A stretch of 64,000 nucleotides of DNA from Alopecurus myosuroides (taxonomy: Eukaryota; Streptophyta; Magnoliopsida; Poales; Poaceae), in the NCBI GenBank assembly GCA_028641055.1, contig CM054058.1, positions 498,249,919 through 498,313,918 of the forward strand, read 5' to 3'. The translations under genes were made by a program, and so were the position numbers. The notes below the pieces were generated by a model. It searched no databases and was not told the origin of the DNA. It worked only from the letters and a program-made list of their open reading frames with translations. Positions 21,501 to 32,200 of this stretch are shown piece after piece (position 1 is the first letter of the stretch; every line of letters starts with the position of its first letter).

Positions 21501-22238
21501 GAAATAAACGCGGTTGTTCCTGCAACCCCAAAATTCTTGAAGTACTCCAACACACCGATAATCTGGGATCAGTCAGATCATCCCGGAAATATCCCTGAAC
21601 CCGGCACACAAGCTCTTGTTGTAAGCCCTATTGTTCAAAACACTAGGCTAGGAAGAGTGCTGATGGACGGAGGATCCAGCATCAATATAATGTACCTGGA
21701 TACACTGAAGCACTTGAAGATATCCGAGTCCCAGCTCAATTACAGCAATATACGCTTCCATGGCATCGTTCCTGGCAGGCAAGCACGATCCCTAGGAGAA
21801 ATTTCCCTAGATGTCACCTTCGGAGATAAAGATCACTTCCGGCAGGAAAAAGTATCCTTCGAAGTTGTGCCGTTCGAGAGCGTGTATCATGCAATACTCG
21901 GACGTCCGGCTTTCGCCAAGTTTATGGCAAGATCTTGCTATATCTACAACAAGCTGAAGATGCCAGGACCCAAAGGAGGAGTAATCACCATTGCCGGTGA
22001 TTTCAAGCTGGCAAACGAGTTGGAGAAGCAAAACGCCCTTTGCGCTCAAAGAGTTATAGCTCAGGAAGAACTGAAGGAGTTAGCCAAGGAGGTATCGCCG
22101 AAAGAAATGCCGGCAGGAAAAGAAACTCGGAAGCCAACAGATAGCTTCAAGGCGTCCGAGAATACAAGACAGGTAATCCTAGATCCCAAAGATCCGACAA
22201 AATTTGTCGTAGTAGGGACTGGGATGACCGACAAATAG
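18534..22238 (+). CDS. Gypsy Gag-protease polyprotein
   Basis: About 1234 codons from ATG 18534; the frame is open from 18489. The N-terminal 600 residues are acidic and low-complexity, with a coiled-coil Gln-rich part and an Arg/Ser-rich stretch. The retrotransposon gag domain follows at about residues 650-835 (FTDMIRRITLHSGF, WLSDYYTAV, MARVFTQHFRGTYKRP, FVNGLKPGL). A CxxH...HxxxxC zinc-binding-like motif (CVHHSQFGKPTHTNAQC) follows at about residue 900. The aspartic protease has the VLMDGGSSINIMY active-site motif near residue 1042. The frame ends at TAG 22236-22238, immediately before the RT region in the same frame. Gag would form the particle and the protease would process the polyprotein. 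The chosen start lies inside the LTR; an alternative is ATG 18798. Confidence 0.85.
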   Translation: MAPQSMKTTTMSRQLAPTVGQTTSGVKFRSGILGGIGRSITVGSLEFDDDVGRFLDNGSYIPAQNHLVSACVLPIGSANIFIGLTAEAMGFCGESNYFPPALYPVEDDYDAGFCSDRRQNSDTHFIGMVQSEIAENTDDGNPVQEADNNTPVTETEEPIPVTETEDPTSVNQTMNSETESVLAAIEARLESETGSDNFESEDEDDEAFVRKVKSFQEGFHEVLMAKPADTTGADSQESPKTPPPVEEREDGETSPIFPNVKEMTEDEPVKKPPSSKKKHRASKKLQYKLRKKKSADLADENLEVGDISGTKPTEKKSKEITAPPMTELEEQELLQTPVGPNEPPEMLEARRQAFQRQQQQLLRSRQHLQQTHNDIKIMKEEIEEYERKHRSALKPTRLPGIAKPEELPPKERFYNPSWQKQLNGKDAKGEPIYKTAAENAEAAFAILNNDLYSNGEKLQGVYAFLGKALQQQQRGQERSGRLHDNSALCKTVTCAAGAPGPEEPGDSDKKEDPRKDKKNPDNRDAASRTGPHLPKDGYKPHDREDKHRNDGKIMPPPRNPAEKAGRYDTPHRRERSRTPPKDKERYRSRSPPNPRGRDNGRDRDNLGKTRPRNNGKERSRSPSVHSAGRYSAHIDRAEKDDLYFGPKCFTDMIRRITLHSGFAKVGPTYQKYTGSTNPDTWLSDYYTAVQINNGTDLEAVKFLPLMLLDGARDWINGLPSRTVDSWDDMARVFTQHFRGTYKRPNSINQLNRCTQFEDEPYVDFISRWTAMKNSCSGVTDVQAMHAFVNGLKPGLVPFMVGSKKHKDLGSMLTTANEHAAAEDDIRARGGNIESLILAKKTPRSDKKGTPESTTKPKEVNLAFGGEKGNKWKGRSPDPINYTPEEWERIKSEPCVHHSQFGKPTHTNAQCRLNKHMKGNAGSGNKGKGSKRKPTKQKPEAEKEDSESDTDDKIQEQQRKGEPKFPRVDGEAMLTFLATPSAKVAKRTLREINAVVPATPKFLKYSNTPIIWDQSDHPGNIPEPGTQALVVSPIVQNTRLGRVLMDGGSSINIMYLDTLKHLKISESQLNYSNIRFHGIVPGRQARSLGEISLDVTFGDKDHFRQEKVSFEVVPFESVYHAILGRPAFAKFMARSCYIYNKLKMPGPKGGVITIAGDFKLANELEKQNALCAQRVIAQEELKELAKEVSPKEMPAGKETRKPTDSFKASENTRQVILDPKDPTKFVVVGTGMTDK
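18576..18594 (+). promoter_or_regulatory. Primer-binding site region
   Basis: TTGGCGCCCACCGTGGGGC starts one base after the 5' LTR end. This is the characteristic post-LTR sequence of many grass Gypsy elements, and a host tRNA 3' end would prime minus-strand synthesis here. The gag reading frame runs straight through it. Confidence 0.65.
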
Positions 22239-23219
22239 GAAGGCGAGCTCATCAAGTTCCTCCATGAGAACTGGGATATTTTTGCCTGGTGTCCAGCTGA
22301 CATGCCAGGCGTACCCAGGGAACTTGCTGAGCACCAACTCAAGGTTATTCCCGGATCAAAACCCGTCAAACAAGGTCTCCGTCGATTTGACGGAAGAAGA
22401 CGGAAGGCTATTGGCAAGGAAATTATCCGGCTTTTAGCAGCGGATTTCATCAAGGAGGTAATCCATACTGACTGGTCCGCAAATCCGGTATTAGTACCGA
22501 AAAAAGACACAACTGCCCTCAGAATGTGTATAGATTACACAGGATTGAACAAGTTATGTCCGAAAGATAGGTTTGCGCTGCCGCGAATCGATCAAATAAT
22601 AGACGCCACTGCAGGCTCTGAGCTTTTATGCTTTTTGGATGCATACTCCGGGTACCACCAAATACGCATGAAAAAGGAAGATCAAATCAAAACTTCTTTT
22701 ATAACCCCGTACGGGACGTATTACTACGTAACCATGCCTTTTGGCCTGAAGAACGCAGGTGCAACCTACCAGCGTTGCATGCAACGTTGTTTGCATAGTC
22801 AGATTGGCAAAAACGTCCATGTTTACGTGGACGATATTGCTGTCGTAACCAAGGAAAAAGATACACTCCTTGAGGATCTGCGAGAAACTTTCGAAAACTT
22901 GCGCACTTACAAGATGAAGTTGGATCCATCTAAGTGCGTATTCGGGGTTCCCTCAGAAAAACTTCTGGGTTTCATCGTTTCTCATAGAGGAATAGAAGTT
23001 AACCCGGAAAGGATAGAGGCAGTCTCGAACATCTCAGAACTTACATGTGAAAAAGATGTCCCAGAATTGCCGGGTTCCGCCACAGCCATAAAAAGATTTC
23101 TTAGTTGGCTGGGGGCTAAAACCTTACCATTTAGCAAAATGCTGGAGAAGTTTGACAAGATCAAGTGGATTGCGGAAGCCTGGGAACACCTAGCAAGTTA
23201 TGTCCCCTTCTGTACTTAG
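22239..23219 (+). pseudogene. Gypsy reverse transcriptase, separated by UAG and lacking RNase H/integrase
   Basis: The frame continues directly from the gag-protease TAG (EGELIKFLHENWDIFAW). It shows RT motifs LVPKKDTTALRMCIDYTGLN, FLDAYSGYHQI, FGLKNAGATYQR and the catalytic YVDD (VYVDDIAV). After the connection region (FLSWLGAKTLPFSKMLEKFD) the sequence changes abruptly to AWEHLASYVPFCT and stops. That tail looks like a polyprotein C-terminus joined after an internal deletion. RNase H and the HHCC/DDE integrase are missing. The single UAG could be a simple CAG-to-TAG mutation or a readthrough signal; the sequence alone does not decide. Confidence 0.8.
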
Positions 23220-23834
23220 TTCAAATCTATGTAAACATCTTTTGAGATCATGAAATAAAGTTGTCGGAATGCTGTCATCCATATTTCTTATAAGTGCAAA
23301 GTGTTTCCGTCCCATCTATTTCCCAATGATCTTACAAATTTCTCAATGTTAACCCGAATTGTGCTTGCGTACTCGGCGTTACATAACTGAATGATTTTTC
23401 AGCCTTTTAACGGCTAAGGGAAACTTGAATTGCCTGCGTGCCCAAGTTTCACTTAAAACTTTCCTTGTTTCTCTAAGTCTTATCTGATCGTGCGTATGCT
23501 GGGTTACTGGAACTAGTTAGTAAAAATGCCTTTAGCATGATTCATGTTTTCGAGTTTCAAAACTGCTTGGTTCGTCCCCAGTTACTCGGCATAACGATTC
23601 ATAATGCTATTTGAGCCATTTCAAACACTAAGGACAGTTAAAGCATATACACCAGAGAACTTAGAAGATAAAGGAATGGTAAAATTCAAACAACTTGCAA
23701 AGTAATTTCATAATTTAAACTGCAAAAGGCGGAATTTTCATTAATACATAAGAAGCATTACATTTTGGATTACAAATGAAAGAACAGTAATGCTCCTATT
23801 GTCTAATTTTTCTATCCAGGTTCCAGGTAACCCT
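23220..23834. other. Gypsy spacer between pol remnant and antisense gene
   Basis: No coding potential. AATAAAG-like words follow the pol stop at about 23253, and the 3' ends of the two converging genes meet here. It may serve as a 3'-UTR for both. Confidence 0.5.
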
Positions 23835-26768
23835 TCAAGAATCCGACTCCTCCTCGCTGCTTTCTTCATCGGGGATTGGAGGAGCTTCTTCTTCTGGATA
23901 GTTGACGGCGACATTTACCATGGCGGCAATCTGGGTGGCGTGGCCCTTAACTTCACCAAAAATGGTGGATCGTTGCGCATCCGTGTATCCCTGAGGGACA
24001 CCGGTGGCCACACGCCAGGATTTGGCACTAGGGTAGTGCATGCGCATAAGGCCTAAGGCCATGCGCGCACCACCCCGTGCAGCGGAGCGGAGAATAGACT
24101 CCTTGGACTCCGCCACCTCCATGATGATACCCGGAAGTTTTTCAACCTCCGAGCATTCCCCAGATTTTTCGGGAAGAAACTTGCCTACTAGCTGCGTTGC
24201 AGCAGCCTTCACCAAATTCCATGTCTCCCCGAAAGCTCGGATGCCTGCAGCCCGAGTGCCATCTGGGGTGTCTCCTGGTTGATCCAATAAAACATACAAA
24301 AGGGTTAAGAAGACAAACAGAGAAAACAAAACATGGAAAGATGAGGACAAGGGTAAGAAATTTACCGATGAGTTTGTCGATCTCGGAAACTTCCTCCAGG
24401 CGAAGGTTCAGAGCTTCAGTCAAATCCTGAATGGTGGATTTGTCTTTCTCCGCCTGTTCGGAAGCCTTGGAATTAGCCACTCCAAGGGCCAGGTTGCTGG
24501 CTTCCAGGTCTTGCTGAGCCTTCACAAGATTCTTGTGAAGCTCAATGTTCTCATTACGGAGAATTTCGGCGTTGCCAGAATCTTCCGCTGCTTGTTTAGC
24601 CTCAGCTAAAGCAGCTGAAAAGCAAGGGAAAATCCGGGTTGATCAATTTCCTCGGGAAAAAACTTAGACAAAGTCTTAAATCGGAGATTTCAAAACGAAA
24701 AAGCTTACCTTTCGTTTCCGTCAAAGCGAGCTGAGATGATTCCAGCTCCGCCTCTCTCTCCTCAAGAATAGAAAGAAGACTTCGAACTTCTTTATTCTTG
24801 ATAGTGAGCTTCCTGAAAACTTTCAGGTTTATGGCCTCGGAGGTTTGCTGAAACACAGCAAGGAAAAGTATGGTTAATAAAAAACATCAAAGCAAAAAAG
24901 CATGCATTTTGTTTAATTCTTGGGGGCTAGAGTTACATACCTGGCTCATGCGCTGCAAACCTGCTAAGTTTTCTCGGAATTCTTTCGCGTATTCCGCGAA
25001 GTGATTTTCGGCCGCGTTCAAGCCGTCATTTATAGCCTTAAAATCCTTGTCAAAGGTGGGGATTTCCTCGTCGAAAGTCCGAGAAGATTTCCCCACCTCT
25101 GGAGCCGCCCTTTCCCTCGTGTCCGACTCGGACACAACGGGCTGGCTGGGCTCTGGGGGCTTGGTGGTAGTGGCAGCAGTAGGCTCTTCCGCCATTGTCT
25201 GCGGCGTGTCCGGGGCGACGACGGGAGATGGTTGGCTGCCTCGGTTCGAAGAAGCTCTGAGTTTCTTCAACTTTCTCGGCTTCAGGTTGGAGGGGGGTAA
25301 GCTAAAAACCAAAAATCCGGAAAAGGTTAAAACACCGAAGATGGACGAAAAAGATCCCATAAAAGAAAAAACCCAGAAGAAAATAACCTGGAAGTGGCGA
25401 CGGGGATTCCGTCAAGGTCGATAATTTCATCCGAAGAAATTATCTTCTTGCGTTTGCGCCCACCCGCGGCGGCGGTGCGCAGCGCATCCAGCTCGGCCTC
25501 GGAGGCTAACTCCGAGTCTGGAAGATCCACAAGCTGTCGGAAAAACCAATCAGATTCAAAAGGTAGATTATCCAGGATGTGAGATTGTACCCAAATAACG
25601 GAAAAATTACCTTAGGAGCTGGGTTGTCGGCCGTGTACATTGGCCGACTCTCCGTGTATTGGTCGCGCGAAGCGACCAACTGATTGATGCGCCGCCTAAG
25701 CTCCTTTGCGGGCCAATCCTTGTCGGTTGTCCGCATTGGATCCTTGGCTCCTGTGTATTCACACAGGAGACGGCCTCCGTGGTTTGCTAACGGCTGAATC
25801 CGCCTATCCAGCCAGCAAAAGACCGTGTCCATACCGGTCAAAGGAGGTTTGGAGGAAGTGAGCTTGGCGATGCGCCTCTTGATCCTTAGTAGATCTGGAG
25901 GCAGAACCTGGACGGCCTCTGTCACCCAGTTATCCTGGGGAACAGCGGCGGAGTTCACAAAAGGTGGAACCCCGACGGCCTTTTTAGGAAAAGGCACGTC
26001 GGGGTGATAGAAAAAAGAACCCGTCCAAAATTTGACGGATTCTGAGGTTTTGATTTTGGGGAACCAATCCTCTCGGAATCTCCGAAGAGTAAAGGAAATG
26101 GTCCCGCAATTTGGGAGCGCGCCCTCCGAAGAGTTACGCTTCACCCCAAAGCAATACAGCCAAAAATCTAACCTAGGCTCTATTCCTAGGTAACCTTCGA
26201 ACAAGGCCTGGAAGCCGGCCATGTACAGAATAGAGTTGGGAGGAAGGTTATGTGGCTGGATGCTGTAGTGTGATAGAACCTGGAGGAAGAAAGAGGAAGG
26301 TGGCAGTCCCATACCTCGTAGAAGGTGGGAGGCAAGGAGCACCCTTTCGCCCTCTTGTGGCATGGGTTCAGTCTCCTCTTCCGGGAGCCGCCATTTCTTT
26401 TTCAGCACCAAACCCTCCTTCTCCAGGTTGGGAAGGAGAGTCGGGGGAATACTGCAGGCACTCCAGTTGCCTGCAGTTTCCTCTTCCTCTTCTGCTCCGG
26501 CGGCGGCGGCGGCGGCCTTCGCGGCGGCAAGTTTTTCGCCAAGGAGCTCGATTTTCTCCTCCGCCGTCTCCGGTGCGAACGGCGGGGATGTCGTGGTGCT
26601 TGAGCCCGCTATGTCCGCGGCGGCGGAAGCATTTCCTCCGCCCGCCGCGGATGCCGTGGCTTTTTCCGGCCCGCCGCCGGCATGCTTGGGCGACCCCAGC
26701 TCTGGATCTAGGTCGCCCAAAAGCTCGTCGATGGAGGCGCGAGCCGGCGAGGACGACGGAGAGGCCAT
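23835..26768 (-). CDS. Intact six-exon antisense gene of the Gypsy element (putative gypsy-type transposon domain protein)
   Basis: Predicted exons on the minus strand: 26768-25611, 25533-25388, 25301-24941, 24847-24709, 24614-24366 and 24274-23835. All five introns have GT...AG ends (for example AAG/GTAATT, CAG/GTTATT, CAG/GTATGT, AAG/GTAAGC, TCG/GTAAAT) and exon phases match. The sum is 2493 nt, that is 830 residues plus TGA with no internal stop. The N-terminal 100 residues are Ala/Ser/Gly-rich. Residues about 100-330 (LLASHLLRGMGLPPSSFF, AGFQALFEGYLGIEPRLDFW, FREDWFPKI) resemble the putative gypsy-type transposon domain (Transposase_28-like) encoded by retroelements in grasses. A basic patch (GRKRKK) and a long C-terminal coiled coil follow, then an acidic Glu/Ser tail. 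Function is unknown; nuclear DNA/RNA-binding or particle-associated roles are speculative. Confidence 0.8.
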
Positions 26769-26908
26769 CGTTTTCGGTGGCGAGGGAGCGCTCCGGCGTG
26801 CAAAGGGCTCGTCGGGGCAAGGTTTCGTTCTAGCTCTCGTGCTCGCGTTTGCGTCAATGGCGTGGGCAGTGAGGGAGTGAGGAAAGAGTTCCGGTGACGA
26901 CGAGGACG

Positions 26909-26920
26909 GCTATTTATAGC
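26909..26920 (-). promoter_or_regulatory. TATA box of the antisense Gypsy gene
   Basis: On the minus strand GGCTATAAATAGCC lies about 145 bp upstream of the ATG at 26768. It is a canonical TATAAATA box inside the retrotransposon, separate from the LTR promoters and pointing away from the 3' LTR. It implies independent antisense transcription. Confidence 0.7.
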
Positions 26921-27311
26921 CTAAAAACCTCTAGATACGCGCCAACGGCTCTTTTGACCGTTGGATGTTCGACGCGTGTCGCTCGCCGGAAAATTCGGGA
27001 AACGGAACGACAGAGGAATGATGGCTATCTCCTCGTTTCTCGTGAGATTCTGTCAGAGATACGTTGCAGGGTTTCCCGCGTGAAACCAAGCGGCGCTTGC
27101 GTCAGCATGATTAAAGCGCTGATGTCACGAGTTCCTTTTCCGCGAAGGATCGCGAGAAGAAAAGCCGGATTTTCATAGTTCCGAGTTTTATGTTACCATC
27201 TCCTTCAAAAGGAAAGAAGAAAGAATCAAGACTGCTGAATCAAGTTTTCCCGGACAAAATGTATTTGACGAAAGGTGGAGTTTCAGAGTTTTGATCCTTC
27301 CTGGGGGCTAC

Positions 27312-27884
27312 TGTCGGATATATACTGAATAGGGGTATAGAAGATGGTAGACAAAAGAGCCGGACTACCAGGGTGGCCTACATGGTAATGGGCTTAGGTC
27401 CATTGGGCGGCCCAGTAGTCCGACGCGTAGAAGCCGGATTCTAGAAGAACCCGGATCACGGCCCGCGTGATCTGGCTTGGAGGAGAAGACGGATTCCTTA
27501 CTTTCCAAGTTACAAGTTAAACATAGTCTTCTAGGTTTCTGGTTCTGTATGCCCTAATCCGGCTATTATATAAAGCCGGACGGGAGATAAATTAGATAAG
27601 TTCGGTTAGCTCCAAGGTTCTAGATTCAAGCTCAAGCCTTACGCAACTCGCCGGGAATTTCATCCTCGACGAGTAGCTGGATCTATTCCCTTACATTGTA
27701 ACCTTATTATACGGGCTTTAGTCCCACATAGTGAGAAGTGCAGGAGTAGGTACGCCGTACTGTCGCGACGTACCGAACCTGGGTAAATCCCGTGTTCTGT
27801 GTTACTACGCTATCCCGTTACCCCACGTCTCTACCGTAGTCTCATGGCACCCCAGTCTATGAAAACTACTACGATGTCTCGACA
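27312..27884 (+). repeat. 3' LTR of the Gypsy element
   Basis: 573 bp, preceded by a CTGGGGGCTAC purine-rich stretch (27301-27311) that probably contains the plus-strand primer site. It differs from the 5' LTR at A27523 and T27658 only. Confidence 0.95.
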
Positions 27885-28582
27885 GCTTTTATTACTTAAA
27901 ATGTTTAATAACTTACTATGAAAATATATTCTTTTGACGATTCTATTGATATTGATTTGGTTTTTAAATGCTTATATTTTTCTCCATATGATTGGTCAAA
28001 TTTACTATACTTTTACTTTTGACTAAAAATATAAGCCTTATTTTGAGAAATGGAGGGAGTAGTTTAAATTAGTGCCACACACACAGTTGACTAAAACTGC
28101 AGCCATAGATACACGTTGACATGCACATCAGCATAATTAACAAAACTGCATATATTTTTCTCCATATGATTGCGTTCTAATTCCAGCCTTATTTTTTGTC
28201 GGGTTGAGTATATACCACACTGCCAGCACACTAAAATGGATCTCCTTTCAGCGAACTATATTTAAGAAGAGAAGAAGAAGTACTCCAATAGAAGAAGAAG
28301 GGATGTAGTAAGGAGAAGTTAAAGAAAGTTCCAACAGAAGGCGCCATGCACATTTACCCTATTTGGTTAAGCCCCACGTCAACTTAAATTAAGCCGATTA
28401 TAGTTGGCCACACAGTATTGTGTATGTTGCGTTCTTCGCCTAGCCAGCTATACGCTTAAAGCAGTTTTGTTAATTCTGCTGATGTGGCTCAGTGGCTGCC
28501 AAACAATGGAGGGATTACTCATTTATCCTCATAGATGCGTGAACTTACATGTATAAATAGTTTTTTATTCGAGACCATGCAT
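27885..28582. repeat. Segmental duplication, copy C, second part
   Basis: Continues the MITE and then matches copy B (3350-4130), with one deletion of about 340 bp relative to B near 28125-28170 and an extra block at about 28482-28533 (TGGCTCAGTGGCTGCC...) not in B. It ends where the LINE tail begins (ATGCATATATGGA, then a T-run). Confidence 0.8.
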
Positions 28583-28734
28583 ATATGGATTTTTTTTAAA
28601 TGGGATCATAGCCCAGCCTCCACTAGTGGAGAACGGGGCTTTCGCTCACTGGCGAGCACGCCTTTCGCCCTGGCTCGGCCACCACCCGGTGCAAAAGACT
28701 GCAGAGGTGGGACCGGGGCGAGTAGGGCGCGTGG

Positions 28735-28850
28735 TGGAGGGGTCTTTTGCCCCGGTTTGAGCCACAAACCGGGGCTAAAGGCCTGCCACCAGCAGCTCGT
28801 GTCGTGGGGGGCTCTTTTGCCCCGGTTGGAGCCACCAACCGGGGCAACCC
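28735..28850. repeat. Left subterminal hairpin repeats of the CACTA element
   Basis: Two inverted repeats of the type TTTTGCCCCGGTT...AACCGGGGC (28745-28780 and 28811-28850) face each other around short loops. Comparable hairpins occur at 33059-33096, 34509-34546, 35961-35998, 37860-37899 and 37938-37975. In CACTA elements such subterminal motifs are transposase-binding sites; that role is inferred. Confidence 0.75.
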
Positions 28851-28871
28851 TCCCCCTCCCCCCCACACACA

Positions 28872-28872
<1 letters not shown>

Positions 28873-28908
<36 letters not shown>
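28873..28908. repeat. (TA)n microsatellite
   Basis: About 17 TA dinucleotides preceded by a short (CA)n run within the CACTA left end. Likely polymorphic in length. Confidence 0.9.
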
Positions 28909-28911
<3 letters not shown>

Positions 28912-29228
28912 TGTCATTCCTCTCCTCTCCTCATGTCACTCACTTTGGAGGACATATTCTACTTGTGTGGTGTGTGCTCACTTGTATTCGCCTCCTGTGC
29001 ACATGAGATGTTCAATGAAATGCCCGGGAGAATAACGTCATCTCACCTCGCAGAAAACAAACAAGATTTAATTTGTCCGAGCCACACTTAATTAAATAAG
29101 CTTTCTCGTCCTTCTTTCCTCCTCGATCGAGGTACCAACTTTAACCTTTCATCTTTCGATGTAATATTGGTCATTTCTTTATTCACGATGTTCTGTAGCA
29201 GTTCTTAATTAATAATCATATAATACAG

Positions 29229-32200
29229 ATGAACCGGCAATGAATGTACGCTGACCGATGCTCTGCCGCGTTCATGAAAGGCGTGGGTTATTTTCTCGAG
29301 GTGGCCCAGGCAAACAAGCGGAAAAAATTTATGTGTTGTCCATGTGTTGTATGTCGGAATGAGAAGGAACACTCTTCTCACAGAGTCATCCACTTCCACC
29401 TGTTTCAATCTAGTTTCATGCCCGGCTATAATTGTTGGACCAAGCACGGAGAAAGAGGGGTTATGATGGAAGACAACAAAGAAGAAGAGAATCATGAAAA
29501 CTATCATGACATGTTACCTAAATACGGTGCTGGTACTGGAATGGAAGATAACAATAAAGTGGAAGCAGAAGACTGGGCACCACACGAGCCCATCGATGAT
29601 CTTGGCCAGGCTATTAAGGATGCAAATACAGAAAGCGAGATTGAAAAGGTGAGGGTGAAGTTCGACCAGATGTTAAGGGATAACAAAACATTGTTATATC
29701 CAAATTGCGAAGACGGGCAAAAAAAGCTGGGCAACACATTGGAATTGCTCCAATGGAAGGCCGAGAACGGTGTGACTGACAGCGGATTTACAACGTTGCT
29801 ACAAATAGTGAAGAAGCAGCTTCCTAGAAACAATGAATTGCCCAACAGTACATACCAAGCAAAGAAGCTTGTATGCCCCCTAGGATTAGACGTGGAGAAG
29901 ATACATGCCTGCATCAATGACCGCATCCTCTACCGCAGTGAGAAGTACGAGAATTTGGAACAATGCCCGGTATGTACTGCATTGCGGTATAAGATCAGAC
30001 CAGACAACCCTGGCGATGTTGAGGGTGAGCGCCCCAGGAAGAGGGTTATTGAAAAGGTGATGTGGTATGCTCCTATAATACCACGGTTGAAACGTTTGTT
30101 CAGAAACAAAGAGCATGCCAAACTTTTGCGATGGCACATGGAAGATCGTAAGAAAGACGAGATGTTGAGACACCCCGTTGATGGGTCGTAGTGGAGAAAA
30201 ATCGAGATAAAGTTCCCGCGCTTTGCAGGTGACGCAAGGAACTTATGGTTTGGTCTAAGTACAGATGACATGAATCCATTTAGTGAGCAGAGCTGCAACC
30301 ATAGCACCTGGCCTGTAACTCTATGTATCTATAACCTTCCTCCTTGGTTGTGCATGAAGAGGAAGTTCATTATGATGCCAGTGCTGATCCAAGGCCCGAG
30401 ACAACCGGGCAACGACATTGATGTGTACCTAAGGCCATTAGTCGATGAACTATTACAGTTGTGGCATGAAAAAGGTGTACCTGTGTGGGACGAGCACGAA
30501 CAAAAAGAATTTAACCTACGAGCGATGTTGTTCGTAACCATCAACGATTGGCCTGCTCTTAGTAACATTTCTGGACATACAAACAAGGGATGCAATGCAT
30601 GCACACACTGTTTAGATGACATCGAAAGTGTATATCTGGCAAGCATTTCAATGGTGAGGCAGATACCCGGGAGACGCCTATCCTCCGACCTGGTGATGAT
30701 GTATTTGATATGGTGAAGGATTTGAAAGTAATCTTTGGAAAGGGTCCGGGCAGATAACCTGCTCCGAATGACGCTGACGGACACGCACCCATGTGGAAGA
30801 AGAAATCTATATTTTGGGATCTACCCTATTGAAAAATCCTAGATGTCCACTCTGCGATCAACGTGATGCATCTGACAAAGAATCTTTGCGTGAATCTGCT
30901 AGGATTCTTTGGCTTGTATGGGAAGTCAAAAGATACATCTGAAGCACGGCAGGACCAGCAACACACAAAAGAACGAGACGGCAAGAATCCTGAGTGGTTT
31001 CAAGGTGGTTCCGCCAGCTACGCTCTTACCAAGGAAGAGAAGGAAATCTTTTTTGAAGCACTAAAAAGTATCAAGATCCCGTCTGTCTTCTCGTCGAATA
31101 TAAAGGGAATAATCAATGTGGCGGAGAAAAAATTCCAAAACCTGAAGTCTCATGACTGCCACGTGCTGGTGACACAATTGCTTCCAATTGTGTTGAGGAG
31201 GATTCTACCAGAAAATGTTCGACTACCCATTGTGAAGTTATGCACATTCCTCAATACAATTTCTCAGAAGGTAATCAATCCATAAATTCTATCAGTGTTA
31301 CAGATAGATGTAGTCCAATGTCTTGTTAGGTTCGAGTTGGTGTACCCACCATCCTTCTTCAATATTATGACACACCTCCTAGTTCACCTAGTCAAAGAGG
31401 TTACCATTCTCGGTCCTGTGTTTCTACACAATATGTTCTCCTTTGAGAGGTTCATGGGAGTCTTAAAGAAATATGTTCATAACCGTGCTAGGCCAGAAAG
31501 AAGCATCTCCAAGGGTTATGGAACAGAGGAGGTAATTGAGTTTTGTGTTGACTTTCTTCCAGACCTTAAGCCGATTGGCGTTCCCGAATCGCGGCATGAG
31601 GGAAAATGAGTGGAAAAGGCACGCTAGGAAGGAAAGCAAACATATTTATGGACGGACATTCTTTCACTAAAGCACACTACACAGTTCTACAAATGTCCAC
31701 CTTGGTTGCTCCTTATATCGAGGAACCCACGAATATTATACGGTCCAAAAACCCGGGGTTGTCTGAATCCATGATTAATGATGAACACATGGATAGTTTC
31801 AGCGTCTGGTTGTAGACAAAACTCATGAATAACAACATAGTTGGAGATCAGCTCTACTTGTTGGCCAGGTCACCATCTTCGACTGTACTGACTTTCCAAG
31901 GGTACGAGATAAATAGGAATACATTTTACACGATCGCACAAGATAAAAAGAGCACCAACCAGAATAGTGGTGTCCGTTTCGATGCAACCGGATACAATGA
32001 GAAAAGGATACATATTATGGTTACATTGAGGAGATATGGGAACTTGACTATGGACCTAATTTTAAAGGTCCCTCTGTTTCGGTGCAAATGGGTCAAAATG
32101 ATAGGAGTAAAGGTAGACCAGCAGTACGGAATGACAACAGTGGATCTCAACAATCTTGGGTATAGAAACGAACCATTCGCCCTAGCCAAAGATGTGGCTC

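Larger units (their letters stand above)
18002..27884 (+). mobile_element. Young Ty3/Gypsy LTR retrotransposon (9.88 kb) with internal deletion
   Basis: Two 573-bp LTRs (18002-18574; 27312-27884) start TGTCGG and end CGACA. They are flanked by identical GCTTT duplications (17997-18001 and 27885-27889). I see only two LTR differences: G18213/A27523 and G18348/T27658. A primer-binding-type sequence follows the 5' LTR. Gag-protease and RT are present, but RNase H and integrase are absent: after the RT connection region the frame jumps to a short C-terminal tail and a stop at 23219. Downstream, on the opposite strand, lies a six-exon gene. The organisation (gag-pol plus antisense ORF before the 3' LTR) fits the Tat/Retand-like group of plant Gypsy elements. 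Mobility would need trans-supplied integrase. Confidence 0.93.
17870..28059. mobile_element. Stowaway-type MITE (copy C) split by the Gypsy insertion
   Basis: The left end CTACATCCCTTCC follows TA (17868-17869). The right end GGAGGGAG precedes TA (28060-28061). The two halves, 17870-18001 and 27885-28059, align to the intact MITE at 3091-3346. The Gypsy element plus its GCTTT duplication sits inside, so the MITE is older. Confidence 0.8.

Noticed and set aside
28535..29035. 166-aa ORF across the LINE tail/CACTA junction
   Set aside because: It crosses the transposon boundary and the TA microsatellite and is an accidental frame.
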